Of a stretch of 64,000 nt of DNA, positions 8,971 through 17,936 are shown in pieces; the first letter of the stretch is position 1, and the number at the start of each line of letters is the position of its first letter. The notes under the pieces are model-generated. The model did not search any database. It was given only the letters and a program-made list of their open reading frames with translations, and was not told the origin of the DNA. The stretch comes from Anaerovibrio lipolyticus DSM 3074 (GTDB lineage: Bacteria > Bacillota > Negativicutes > Selenomonadales > Selenomonadaceae). The stretch lies in NCBI RefSeq assembly GCF_900141865.1, contig NZ_FQYW01000006.1, forward strand, positions 62,001-126,000, given 5' to 3'. The position numbers and the translations under genes were made by a program.

Positions 8971-10767
8971 TTAATCTATATTGAGTATTGCCATGAATGC
9001 TTCCTGTGGCACCTCTACCCTGCCCACAGCCTTCATGCGCTTTTTACCTTCCTTCTGTTTTTCCAGCAGCTTGCGCTTACGGGAAATATCACCGCCATAG
9101 CACTTGGCCAATACGTCCTTACGCAATGCACGGACATTCTCACGGGCAATAATCTTATTGCCGATAGCTGCCTGAATTGGAATCTCAAACATCTGCTGAG
9201 GAATAATGGTCTTCAGCTTAGCAGCCAGAGAACGACCACGGGAAGCCGCATTATCCACATGAACAATGGTAGACAGAGCATCCACCGCTTCACCGTTCAT
9301 AAGGATATCCAGCTTAACCAGCTTCGCTGGTTGATAATCCGCCAACTCATAATCCAGGGACGCATAGCCTCTGGTGGAGGATTTCAGCTTATCAAAATAA
9401 TCATAGATTATTTCACTGAGAGGAATATGATAAATTACCATAACCCGGTTCACATCCAGATAGTCCATGCTCTTGAACTCACCGCGCTTATTCTGGGAAA
9501 TCTCCATAACAGCGCCCACGAAATCCTTTGGCACGATTACCGTGGCCTTAACGAATGGCTCCTCGATATGATCAATGGTAGTAGGGTCAGGCAGGTCGGA
9601 TGGATTATCCACCGTTACCATTTCCCCATCAGTCTTAAATACGTGATAAATAACACTTGGAGCGGTTGTTATAAGCTTCAGATTATACTCACGCTCCAGG
9701 CGCTCCTGAATAACGTCCATGTGAAGAAGTCCCAAGAAGCCACAACGATAGCCAAAGCCAAGGGCAATGGAGGTCTCTGGCTCAAAAACCAGGGCAGCAT
9801 CGTTAAGCTGCAGCTTTTCCAAGGCATCCTTTAAATTATCATAATCTGCACTGTCCACAGGATAAAGGCCGCAGTACACCATCGGAGTAACGCCCCGATA
9901 ACCAGGCAATGGTTCAGTAACGCCCCCCTCCGCAAGAGTTACAGTATCACCAACCCGCACATCACGAACCTGCTTAAGGGAACCAGCCAAATATCCTACA
10001 GAGCCGGGTCCCATTTCCTGAAGCTCCGTGGTCTGAGGACGGAAGCAGCCAATTTCTGTGGCATCAAACACCTTGCCTGTGGCCATCATTTTAAGCCCCA
10101 TGCCCTTTTTAAGAACGCCGTCCATAATACGGATATGGGCAATGGCACCCTTATAGGAATCAAAATAGGAGTCAAAAATCAGCGCACTTAAAGGTTTGTC
10201 CGCCTCTCCGGATGGTGCAGGAATACGCTCCACAATGGCATCAAGTATTTCCTCGATACCCTCACCGGTTTTAGCAGAAGCCAAAATTGCCTCAGAGGCA
10301 TCCAGGCCAATAACATCCTCAATCTCCTGCTTAACTCTGTCAGGATCCGCGCTTGGCAAATCAATCTTGTTAATAACAGGAATAATTTCCAAATCATGCT
10401 CCAATGCCATATAAACATTGGCCAGAGTCTGGGCCTCGACGCCCTGGGCAGCATCCACAATCAGCAGGGCACCCTCACAGGCAGCCAAGCTACGGGAAAC
10501 CTCATAGGTAAAATCCACATGGCCCGGTGTGTCGATAAGATTCAGGCAATACATTTCCCCGTCCTTACCCTTATAATCAATGCGAACCGTTTGAGCCTTG
10601 ATAGTAATACCACGCTCCCGCTCCAAATCCATATTGTCCAGCACCTGATTTTCCATTTCACGCTTGGAAAGGGTACCTGTATATTCGATAAGACGATCGG
10701 CAATAGTAGACTTGCCATGGTCAATGTGAGCTATAATTGAAAAATTACGAATTTTCTTTGTATCCAT
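8971..10767 (-). CDS. lepA: elongation factor 4 (LepA), ribosome-associated GTPase
   Basis: Translational GTPase acting on stalled or initiating ribosomes. The 598-residue protein has G1 [10 protein letters not shown]2 around [12 protein letters not shown]3 DTPGHVDF, G4 NKIDLP, EF-G-like domains II, III and V, and the LepA-specific C-terminal domain ending [17 protein letters not shown] start at the ATG of [14 protein letters not shown], which gives the usual length; an 11-codon upstream extension is not family-like. It is divergent from rpsT. Confidence 0.97.
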   Translation of the reverse strand: MDTKKIRNFSIIAHIDHGKSTIADRLIEYTGTLSKREMENQVLDNMDLERERGITIKAQTVRIDYKGKDGEMYCLNLIDTPGHVDFTYEVSRSLAACEGALLIVDAAQGVEAQTLANVYMALEHDLEIIPVINKIDLPSADPDRVKQEIEDVIGLDASEAILASAKTGEGIEEILDAIVERIPAPSGEADKPLSALIFDSYFDSYKGAIAHIRIMDGVLKKGMGLKMMATGKVFDATEIGCFRPQTTELQEMGPGSVGYLAGSLKQVRDVRVGDTVTLAEGGVTEPLPGYRGVTPMVYCGLYPVDSADYDNLKDALEKLQLNDAALVFEPETSIALGFGYRCGFLGLLHMDVIQERLEREYNLKLITTAPSVIYHVFKTDGEMVTVDNPSDLPDPTTIDHIEEPFVKATVIVPKDFVGAVMEISQNKRGEFKSMDYLDVNRVMVIYHIPLSEIIYDYFDKLKSSTRGYASLDYELADYQPAKLVKLDILMNGEAVDALSTIVHVDNAASRGRSLAAKLKTIIPQQMFEIPIQAAIGNKIIARENVRALRKDVLAKCYGGDISRKRKLLEKQKEGKKRMKAVGRVEVPQEAFMAILNID

Positions 10768-10892
10768 AATCTCTTCCCTTCGAGTTAAAAGTAAACACAA
10801 ATAGTCAAATTATTATAACCCAGTTATTAATATTTTTCCATATTTATATAGAAAAAACTCCCATTGACAGAAAAATAATCATAAATAAAATG

Positions 10893-10921
10893 TTGCATTT
10901 TTCATTTTAGCATGCTAGAAT
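10893..10921 (+). promoter_or_regulatory. promoter of rpsT
   Basis: TTGCAT, 17 nt spacer, TAGAAT, ending 35 nt before the rpsT start codon. A second TTGACA lies at 10864 but has no good -10 at the right distance. Confidence 0.6.
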
Positions 10922-10955
10922 ACATAGGTACTGAAATTTCAAGGGGGTGAACTAA

Positions 10956-11219
10956 TTGCCAAACATCAAATCTTCTATTCTGAGTGTAAAGACTGACGCG
11001 AAGCGCCATGCTAAGAACCTGGCTGAGAAGTCTCGCGTAAGAACTGCTTCCCGCAAGGTTATGGACGCTGTTGAAGCTGGTAACGTTGAAGAAGCAAAGG
11101 CCCTCCTTGCACTTGCATGCAAGACTATCGACCAGGCTGCTGCAAATCATGTATATCACAAGAATTGTGCAAGCCGTAAGAAGTCCCGTTTAGCTCGCAA
11201 GGTTAACGCAATGGCATAA
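10956..11219 (+). CDS. rpsT: 30S ribosomal protein S20
   Basis: Primary 16S rRNA-binding protein of the small subunit. The 87-residue, very basic protein matches S20 from PNIKSSILSVKTDAKRHAKN to SRLARKVNAMA. The start codon is TTG, with a strong AAGGGGGTGA ribosome-binding site just upstream and no ATG in a suitable place; a TTG start on S20 is compatible with autogenous translational control of this gene as known in E. coli. Codon use is typical of highly expressed genes. It is followed by a bidirectional terminator shared with holA. Confidence 0.96.
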   Translation: MPNIKSSILSVKTDAKRHAKNLAEKSRVRTASRKVMDAVEAGNVEEAKALLALACKTIDQAAANHVYHKNCASRKKSRLARKVNAMA

Positions 11220-11234
11220 TGATTCGCATGAAAT

Positions 11235-11266
11235 AAAAGCCTGTCTCCCATGGAGGCAGGCTTTAT
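11235..11266. terminator. bidirectional terminator between rpsT and holA
   Basis: A 13 bp stem (AAAGCCTGTCTCC / GGAGGCAGGCTTT, one mismatch) with a 3 nt loop. T-rich tails occur on both strands, matching the convergent genes on either side. Confidence 0.8.
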
Positions 11267-11277
11267 TACATTGCACT

Positions 11278-12348
11278 TTATTTATTATTGGCACAAAGAC
11301 TAATAATTACCCCTTCTACCTCAGCGTTATCCAGACGGCCCGTTTTGGCTCCCAAATCACATTCTGCCAACTGGAGGAAGGCATTTTTAAGGGTTTCCTC
11401 TGAAAAGCCCTGACATTCTCTAATTATTTTTTTAATTATAAAGGGATGAGATACCCCAATGGCCTGTCCCAAGGCCTTATCCCTAAGTCCCTTCTTCAGC
11501 ATAGTTTTCGCCTGCCACATCTGACGAACGAAATGTACCAGCTGACCTATTATAGGTACTATATATACTCCCTGCTCCTGCTGCTTATTAAACAGGTACA
11601 GGGCTTTTTTTATGTCGTGATTGCTTATGGCATCATTCATGGCAAAGCCGTAAATCTCCGGCATATCAGAAAAAACCTGCACCAGAGTATCACGATTTAT
11701 TAGCTTTTGCTCAGGCCCCATAAACAAGGACAGCTTTTCCATTTCCTTGTCCAGAAAACCCAGAGGAATATTCTCCATCATACTCACAGCCCGTACAAAA
11801 TAGGCATGGGCCTCCCTGTCCATGGTTTTATGAATCTCCTGGAGCTTTCCCTGCAACCATTCATCAATATTGTAGGCCTTTACTGGCGCAGCCTCCATAA
11901 TCTGAGCGTGCTTGGAAAATTCCTTATAGAGCTTCTTCCTGCCATCCGCCTTTCCCCGAAGCTCAAAAATAACAATGCTGAAATCAGGCATATTGGCAAA
12001 CAGCTTATAGAGACGCTCCTCCATTGCAGATGCCTGCTTTGCTGAGTCCTTGCCAGCAGCTTCATTTTCGGCACTCTTTTTTGCCTTAAACATTATAGCA
12101 TCTCTTACAATAATTACATTTTTAGGCGAAAAAAACGGCACTGTTTCCACCATACCAACGAAATCCACAATGGACAGACTGGTGCCGTCTACAAGCTGCA
12201 CATCCTCAACATTATATCCCTTAGGAAACAAGGTATTTAAAATTGCTTCTTCAGCCTTCTGTATATAATAGGATTCCTCTCCGGACAATAAATAAAGCCA
12301 GCTGATGTCTCCCTTTTTTAAGCGTGTTTTCAATTCCCCAAAATTCAT
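11278..12348 (-). CDS. holA: DNA polymerase III delta subunit HolA
   Basis: Clamp-loader subunit that opens the beta clamp. The 356-residue protein begins MNFGELKTRLKKGDISWLYLLSGEESYYI, matching the family start, has the degenerate AAA+ fold, and ends in the alpha-helical collar domain (QLAECDLGAKTGRLDNAEVEGVIISLC). The start was chosen because AAGGTGATT precedes this ATG; a 13-codon upstream extension is unsupported. It lies 28 nt downstream of comEC, an order (comEA-comEC-holA, with rpsT opposite) widely kept in Firmicutes. Confidence 0.93.
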   Translation of the reverse strand: MNFGELKTRLKKGDISWLYLLSGEESYYIQKAEEAILNTLFPKGYNVEDVQLVDGTSLSIVDFVGMVETVPFFSPKNVIIVRDAIMFKAKKSAENEAAGKDSAKQASAMEERLYKLFANMPDFSIVIFELRGKADGRKKLYKEFSKHAQIMEAAPVKAYNIDEWLQGKLQEIHKTMDREAHAYFVRAVSMMENIPLGFLDKEMEKLSLFMGPEQKLINRDTLVQVFSDMPEIYGFAMNDAISNHDIKKALYLFNKQQEQGVYIVPIIGQLVHFVRQMWQAKTMLKKGLRDKALGQAIGVSHPFIIKKIIRECQGFSEETLKNAFLQLAECDLGAKTGRLDNAEVEGVIISLCANNK

Positions 12349-12376
12349 ATAATCACCTTCGTATATCATACAGTGC

Positions 12377-14725
12377 TTATTTATCATACACTATTTGAGC
12401 ATCAACACGCAATTTTTCTCCATCACTATAAAATACAACCGCTCCATTTTCATCTGTTCTCAATACCTTACTGTCAGTACAGCTTTCCAGTCTTTGCAAA
12501 ATTTCTTTTTTAGGATGACCAAAGCTATTGCCATATCCCACACTGATAACGCTCCATTTAGGCTTTACTGCCCTCAGGAACTCCTGGGAGCTTGAAGTGT
12601 TGCTTCCATGATGGCCCACCTTCAAAACTGTGCTTTCCAGAGGAGTCCCCCTACTGCATAATATGCTTTCATGTTCACTGGACAAATCCCCGGTAAAAAG
12701 AAAACTATGCTTACCATAGGATACCCTTATCAAATTGGAAAACTCATTTCCCGTACTTCCACCAGTTTTATTTTCCTCCGGAGCATATAATACCTGAATC
12801 CGTACACCGTCAAGGTTCATCTCAGTACCTTCCTTAAGAACCACCATGGGCTCTGTTTTCACGGCCGGATTTAAGCCACCAAAGGTTTTTAAATAGGCCC
12901 CTTGGCCTTCATGGCCTATCATAACAGCCCCCACTGATATTTTTCCCAATATGCCACTTACTCCCTTGGCATGATCATCATGGGCATGGGTAAGCATTAT
13001 AAAATCCAGCTTTCTTACCCCATAGTGAAGCAAATACGGCACATCCACCCTGGCACCTATATCATAAGCCCCCTGACGGGTACCTCCCGTATCAATCATA
13101 AAGGCATGCCCATTTGGAGTTACTATAAGAGCCGCATCCCCCTGCCCCACATCAATAAAGTGAACCTGCATTTCATTTGGCCTAATTGCATAGCTAATTA
13201 CAGCTACAGCCAACAGCAACGCCACTCCACCACCAATTATTTTTCTGCCTTTCCTTTCGTTTTTTACAATACACCACAAATTGCTGAGCTTATTGCGAAA
13301 ATAAGCTCTTTTATCCTCAGGCATAATAAAAATTAACAATAATACATAGTACATCCCCCAAAATGTTACGCAAAGAGTTGGCAAATAAACCTGACTCCCC
13401 GGCAGCCTGGCTATAATTCTGGTCATTTCGTATGCCAATCCCAAAAGCATCGAGGATACAATAAAAATGAATTGCCCCAGCATCGGAAGAAACCCAACCA
13501 AGACGCCTGCCAGCAGGCTTATCACAATAATCAATTCCACCACTGGAGCCACCACAAGATTTGCCAACAAGGAGCTTATGGATATTACATTGAAGTACCA
13601 AGCTATAAAGGGCAAAACAACCAGCTGTGCACCCAAGGTTACTCCCAAAGAATCAGCCACATAATGAGGTAAATACTTTCTCAAATATCTGCCAATTAGC
13701 GGTGATATATAAAGCAATCCAGCCGTAGCCCCAAAGGATAGCTGAAAGGATATATCAAAAAGGGAAAGTGGCCATATCAACAATAATCCCAAGGCCGTAA
13801 CGCTCAAAATATGCCGAGCATCCTTTTCCCGTCCCAAAGACAGGGCCATAACAGTTAATATTCCCATAATTGCCGAGCGAATAACCGGGGTGGTAAAGCC
13901 TGCCAACAAACTGTATACTACAATAATCACTGTTGCCAAAAGGGAAGTCAGGTCACCTCTCAATCCCAGTAATCGCCCTATAACATTGGCGGTGCCAGCC
14001 ATCAAAGTGATATGGGAACCGGATACTGAGAGAATATGAATCAAGCCTGTAATCGTAAAGGCCTCCAGCAGCTCCGGCTTAATACCTCCATAACCTCCAA
14101 ATAACATGGCAAATATGGCAGCACTATCCTCTCTGGGCATAACAGCCTCCATCTGACTTTTATATAAATGACGTATTTTCTCAGCCACCCGTGACATTAT
14201 ATTTTTTTCTTGCCCCGTAAGCTCAATGCTGTATTTCCCTGCAGACATCTGACCATGAATTCCCTGGGCAAAATTGACCATTATCATATCTATACGCCCG
14301 GGATTTTGATAGTCATGGAGCTTCATCAATTTACCACTGAATTTGATTTGATCCCCTGAACGCCCATATTTTTCTTCGCCGTATTCCCCTTCCCCCAACA
14401 GCCCCTTATGGTTATCAAAAGAAGTGTCATTGGCATACAAAATAATTTTTCCGTGGGTATCGGTCCATTTCCCTCCTACAAGAACCTGATTACTGGCTAT
14501 TACATATTTTATATGACGCTTACCAGCATCATCAATACGCATCGCAGGTGCATTCACCAGCTCTCCCACCACTGTAATCTCCCGTTCCGCCCATTGGCCA
14601 ATATCTCCCTGATCCATATTCATGCCGGGTAAACAGGCAAACTTCCTTCCAAGTAGTATTGCCACAATAAGCAAAACCAGCAACCCGTTTACCAATACCT
14701 TAGGTGACAGCCGTCCATTAAACAT
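12377..14725 (-). CDS. comEC: competence DNA-uptake channel ComEC/Rec2
   Basis: Inner-membrane channel that passes single-stranded DNA into the cell during transformation. About 782 residues: two N-terminal membrane helices with an OB-like DUF4131 region, the ComEC competence domain with many membrane segments (LIHILSVSGSHITLMAG near residue 220), and a C-terminal metallo-beta-lactamase domain with MIDTGG, LTHAHDDHAKG, FLFTGDLSSEHE and LKVGHHGSNTSSS. Metal ligands look intact. Start is uncertain: I chose the ATG preceded by GGAG at 6 nt; ATGs at 14737, 14740 and 14764 are in frame. Follows comEA. Confidence 0.92.
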   Translation of the reverse strand: MFNGRLSPKVLVNGLLVLLIVAILLGRKFACLPGMNMDQGDIGQWAEREITVVGELVNAPAMRIDDAGKRHIKYVIASNQVLVGGKWTDTHGKIILYANDTSFDNHKGLLGEGEYGEEKYGRSGDQIKFSGKLMKLHDYQNPGRIDMIMVNFAQGIHGQMSAGKYSIELTGQEKNIMSRVAEKIRHLYKSQMEAVMPREDSAAIFAMLFGGYGGIKPELLEAFTITGLIHILSVSGSHITLMAGTANVIGRLLGLRGDLTSLLATVIIVVYSLLAGFTTPVIRSAIMGILTVMALSLGREKDARHILSVTALGLLLIWPLSLFDISFQLSFGATAGLLYISPLIGRYLRKYLPHYVADSLGVTLGAQLVVLPFIAWYFNVISISSLLANLVVAPVVELIIVISLLAGVLVGFLPMLGQFIFIVSSMLLGLAYEMTRIIARLPGSQVYLPTLCVTFWGMYYVLLLIFIMPEDKRAYFRNKLSNLWCIVKNERKGRKIIGGGVALLLAVAVISYAIRPNEMQVHFIDVGQGDAALIVTPNGHAFMIDTGGTRQGAYDIGARVDVPYLLHYGVRKLDFIMLTHAHDDHAKGVSGILGKISVGAVMIGHEGQGAYLKTFGGLNPAVKTEPMVVLKEGTEMNLDGVRIQVLYAPEENKTGGSTGNEFSNLIRVSYGKHSFLFTGDLSSEHESILCSRGTPLESTVLKVGHHGSNTSSSQEFLRAVKPKWSVISVGYGNSFGHPKKEILQRLESCTDSKVLRTDENGAVVFYSDGEKLRVDAQIVYDK

Positions 14726-14779
14726 ATTGTTCTCCATCATTCTTCCACATCGAATAAATCCCATTTAAATGTCGGCTAT

Positions 14780-15379
14780 TTAAATGGTTATTTTAGGCGC
14801 CATTTTTTCAAACTTTGCCTTGCCAATCCCCTTGATTTTCTTTAAATCTTCTATATCCTCAAAAGTACCGTTCTGAGCTCTGTAATCAATTATTCTCTGG
14901 GCTGTTGCCTTTCCTACGCCTGGAATCCTTGTCAATTCCTCAATGCCGGCTGTGTTGATATTGATTTTGCCATCAGCCGATTCCCCTTTTCCTGGTAAGG
15001 CAGTCCCCTGCCCCATTCCCTCACTACCGGGATTCATATTCCTTGACTGTACCTTTATCTGCATCCCATCCTTAATCCCCTCCGCCAAATTAATGTTTTC
15101 TGCATTGGCATTGGGAAGCAGGCCTCCACAGCTGTTTATGGCATCTCCCACACGACTGTTGGGACTTAGCAGCACTACTCCAGGATTCTTCACCGCCCCA
15201 CAAACATATACTGCAATATTAGCTGCTCCACCACGCTCCTCTGTGGTATTATCCAGTGTCTGTCCGCTGGTTGCCTCGTTTTCAAGGGTTTCATCACTGC
15301 CCAGCTGCCAATAGGTTATACCAACTGCAAGTAATAATATCCCCGCTAACATTAGTAGTGATTTTTTAACAATATCCAT
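14780..15379 (-). CDS. comEA: competence DNA receptor ComEA
   Basis: Membrane-anchored DNA-binding protein that receives double-stranded DNA outside the cytoplasmic membrane and passes it to ComEC. The 199 residues show one N-terminal membrane anchor (about 7-25), an SLBB-like domain (IAVYVCGAVKNPGVV to KDGMQIKVQ, about 54-110), a Gly/Pro linker, and a C-terminal helix-hairpin-helix pair (INTAGIEELTRIPGVGKATA and FEDIEDLKKIKGIGKAKFE). Directly upstream of comEC with a 54 nt gap. Confidence 0.93.
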   Translation of the reverse strand: MDIVKKSLLMLAGILLLAVGITYWQLGSDETLENEATSGQTLDNTTEERGGAANIAVYVCGAVKNPGVVLLSPNSRVGDAINSCGGLLPNANAENINLAEGIKDGMQIKVQSRNMNPGSEGMGQGTALPGKGESADGKININTAGIEELTRIPGVGKATAQRIIDYRAQNGTFEDIEDLKKIKGIGKAKFEKMAPKITI

Positions 15380-15463
15380 GTTCCCACCTTCTTTTTTAAT
15401 TAAATTATATATTATTATTAAATATTTTCAATATGATACTCTACTTATTTTTCTATTTTAATG

Positions 15464-15500
15464 CAAAAAAATACCCCTGCATAAAATATACAGGAGTATT
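15464..15500 (-). terminator. intrinsic terminator after queF
   Basis: On the minus strand a 10 bp stem AATACTCCTG/CAGGGGTATT followed by seven T. It separates queF from comEA-comEC. Confidence 0.8.
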
Positions 15501-15523
15501 CTAAACACTCATTAATAATTATT

Positions 15524-16021
15524 TTATCGGTTATCCACTTTGTCCATAAAGGCCAAATCATGTTGCTGAAATCTGTGCCAGGCCAGCTCCTCAAACTTGG
15601 TTCCAGGGCGACCATAGTTGGTATAAGGATCAATGGAAATACCACCCCTTGGAAGGAACTTGCCCCACACCTCAATATACTTTGGGTTCATAAGCTTAAT
15701 AAGATCCTTCTTGATAATATTCACCACATCCTCATGGAAATCACCATGATTGCGGAAACTGAACAAATACAGCTTCAGTGACTTGCTTTCCACCATCTTA
15801 ATATCAGGTACATAGGAAATATAGATGGTAGCAAAATCCGGCTGCCCTGTAATAGGGCACAGGGAAGTAAATTCAGGACAGTTGAACTTTACCCAATAGT
15901 CATTGTCCGGATGCTTGTTATCAAAGGTCTCCAGCACCCCCGGATCATATTCGAAACCATATTTAGTATTCTGATTGCCCAATAGGGTAATCTCCGGCAT
16001 TTCTTCCTTATCTCTTGGCAT
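15524..16021 (-). CDS. queF: NADPH-dependent 7-cyano-7-deazaguanine reductase QueF
   Basis: Reduces preQ0 to preQ1 in queuosine biosynthesis. The 165-residue protein is the short (unimodular, YkvM-type) form. The catalytic Cys is at 55 in [13 protein letters not shown] with Asp at 62, and the NADPH-site block [20 protein letters not shown] follows. No other queuosine genes (queC, D, E, tgt) are in the window, so preQ0 synthesis must be encoded elsewhere. Stands alone between the PAS-GGDEF-EAL gene and a terminator. Confidence 0.95.
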   Translation of the reverse strand: MPRDKEEMPEITLLGNQNTKYGFEYDPGVLETFDNKHPDNDYWVKFNCPEFTSLCPITGQPDFATIYISYVPDIKMVESKSLKLYLFSFRNHGDFHEDVVNIIKKDLIKLMNPKYIEVWGKFLPRGGISIDPYTNYGRPGTKFEELAWHRFQQHDLAFMDKVDNR

Positions 16022-16060
16022 AGAATCTCCTAAAACAAACTACAACTTTACAAAAACACT

Positions 16061-17788
16061 CTATTCCGCGCTGGTGGATTCACCTTTAAAATATTTCAAT
16101 TCGAAGGTTTCCGGCGACTCAGGACGACCAAACAAATATCCCTGAATACAGTCAGCATGGCATATATCCCTAAGGAGGGCATATTCCTCCTCGGTTTCCA
16201 CGCCTTCTATACAACATTTGATATTAACACTATGGCACAAATCCACAGTAACCCCTACAAGTCGACGGTCAAAGGCATTATCCTTCTCTGTAATGTGAGT
16301 AACAAAGGCCCGGTCAATCTTTACGATATCACAGGACAAATTTTTCAAATAAGCCAAAGAAGAATAGCCTGTACCAAAATCATCCATGGCAATCCTTATA
16401 CCCAGCTTGCGGAAATCATCAAACTGGCGGTTAATATTGCTCCAATCAGACACGATGGTTGATTCCGTCAGCTCCAGCACGATTTGCTCCGGGGCAATCT
16501 CATACCGCTTCAGACAGTCCACCACAAAATCCTTGAAGGAAGCATCCTTAATCTGCTCATAGGACAAATTGATGCTGATGCTCATGTCCGGATTAATCTT
16601 CTGCCACTCCTTGCACTGCTTAACAGCAGTTTCAAAAATCCAGTGTCCCACCGGAATAATCATCTTGGTTTCCTCAAGAATACGGATAAATTCCATCGGT
16701 GAAACCATGCGTCCCTTAGGATTGCGCCAACGAAGCAAAGCCTCCGCACCAATAATTCTATTTTCCTTGGCACTGACCTGTGGCTGATAAAACAGAGAAA
16801 ATCCTTCACAGCCCCGCTCAATACTTACCCTGAGATCATCACGCATACTCAGTGAACGTATCCAGCGATTGTAGTTCTCCTTTGAAAAAATACAATTCTT
16901 GTTTTTACCATCCTTTTTGGCCAAATCCAAGGCAGCCTCTGCATGCTTATGAAGAACCAGATAGTCCTTGCCAGCCTGAGGGAACAACACAGTACCACAG
17001 GAAACAGTACAGAAAAATTGCTTGCCGTCAATATTATGAGGACGGGCAAAGCTTTTCTGAATACTTCCGTAAATATCTTCAACCTTTTCTGTGTCCACAT
17101 CCTGTATAACCAGGGCGAATTCGTCACCGTCCATCTTATACAGCATTACCCCAGCTGGTAATACATCTGATATCATCTTTGCAGCCAGCTTCAGCACCTC
17201 ATCACCGTAGTGACGGTTATAGGTTTCATTAACGATTTTAAAATTATCGATTCCGAGCACCATCAAAGCCCCGCCGGTTCCATCCACGCGATACCGGTTC
17301 AAGGCTACCTTGACAGCATGTTCAAATTGATACTTGTTCAGCAATCCCGTAAGCTCATCGGCATGATTTCTCTGGGCCAGCTTTTTGATACAGCCAAGAA
17401 ACAAGAAAGGCTTATCCGTACGGGTATCAAAGGCATACTGCCCACGACAACGCACCCATACATAATCTCCTTTTCTGTTCTTCACACGATATTCATAATC
17501 GTGGCCAATATTAGCCTTTCTGGATTCCGGTATCTTCATGGATTCATAAAAACCGTCCAAATCATCCGGATGAATCAACGGTGTCCAATAACGATCCATA
17601 TCGTAGAAGCACTCACTGGGAACCTCAAAGTCATTGACCATATTAGCCGATACCGTAATCAGATTCTCATCAAGGTCAGTAGCAAAATAATAATCATCCG
17701 TGGTTCGCTGAATCATTTTGAAAAATAAGGATATTCGTCTGAGAATAGAGCCTTGTGGGATATTCGTACGCTTATTCATTGATATCAC
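16061..17788 (-). CDS. PAS-GGDEF-EAL cyclic-di-GMP signalling protein
   Basis: Likely cyclic-di-GMP phosphodiesterase. About 575 residues: an N-terminal PAS/PAC sensor (about 25-140, ending YVWVRCRGQYAFD), a GGDEF domain with DELTGLLNKYQFE and the altered active motif DGDEF (GGDEF in active cyclases), and a C-terminal EAL domain with EALLRW, NLS, LELTEST, DDFGTGYSSLAYL, VKIDRAFV, EGVET and QGYLFGRP, i.e. all usual metal and catalytic residues. No RxxD inhibitory site precedes DGDEF. No membrane segment. Start uncertain: GTG at 17788 has GGGGG 4 nt upstream; the ATG three codons later is the alternative. Domain call is firm; direction of activity is inference. Confidence 0.88.
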   Translation of the reverse strand: MISMNKRTNIPQGSILRRISLFFKMIQRTTDDYYFATDLDENLITVSANMVNDFEVPSECFYDMDRYWTPLIHPDDLDGFYESMKIPESRKANIGHDYEYRVKNRKGDYVWVRCRGQYAFDTRTDKPFLFLGCIKKLAQRNHADELTGLLNKYQFEHAVKVALNRYRVDGTGGALMVLGIDNFKIVNETYNRHYGDEVLKLAAKMISDVLPAGVMLYKMDGDEFALVIQDVDTEKVEDIYGSIQKSFARPHNIDGKQFFCTVSCGTVLFPQAGKDYLVLHKHAEAALDLAKKDGKNKNCIFSKENYNRWIRSLSMRDDLRVSIERGCEGFSLFYQPQVSAKENRIIGAEALLRWRNPKGRMVSPMEFIRILEETKMIIPVGHWIFETAVKQCKEWQKINPDMSISINLSYEQIKDASFKDFVVDCLKRYEIAPEQIVLELTESTIVSDWSNINRQFDDFRKLGIRIAMDDFGTGYSSLAYLKNLSCDIVKIDRAFVTHITEKDNAFDRRLVGVTVDLCHSVNIKCCIEGVETEEEYALLRDICHADCIQGYLFGRPESPETFELKYFKGESTSAE

Positions 17789-17866
17789 TCATCCCCCAAT
17801 CGCAGATACTAGCACTCTTATATACAATGATATACAAATTCCCCTTTTTATTCAATATTTTTAGCC

Positions 17867-17913
17867 AAAAAAGAAACATCCCGAATTACATTTTCCAAGT
17901 AACTCAGGATGCT
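17867..17913 (-). terminator. intrinsic terminator after the TRAP permease gene
   Basis: Minus strand stem GCATCCTGAGTTAC / GTAATTCGGGATGT with a 9 nt loop, followed by TTTCTTTTTT. Confidence 0.75.
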
Positions 17914-17936
17914 GTTATTAGTCACAAAATTAAGTT

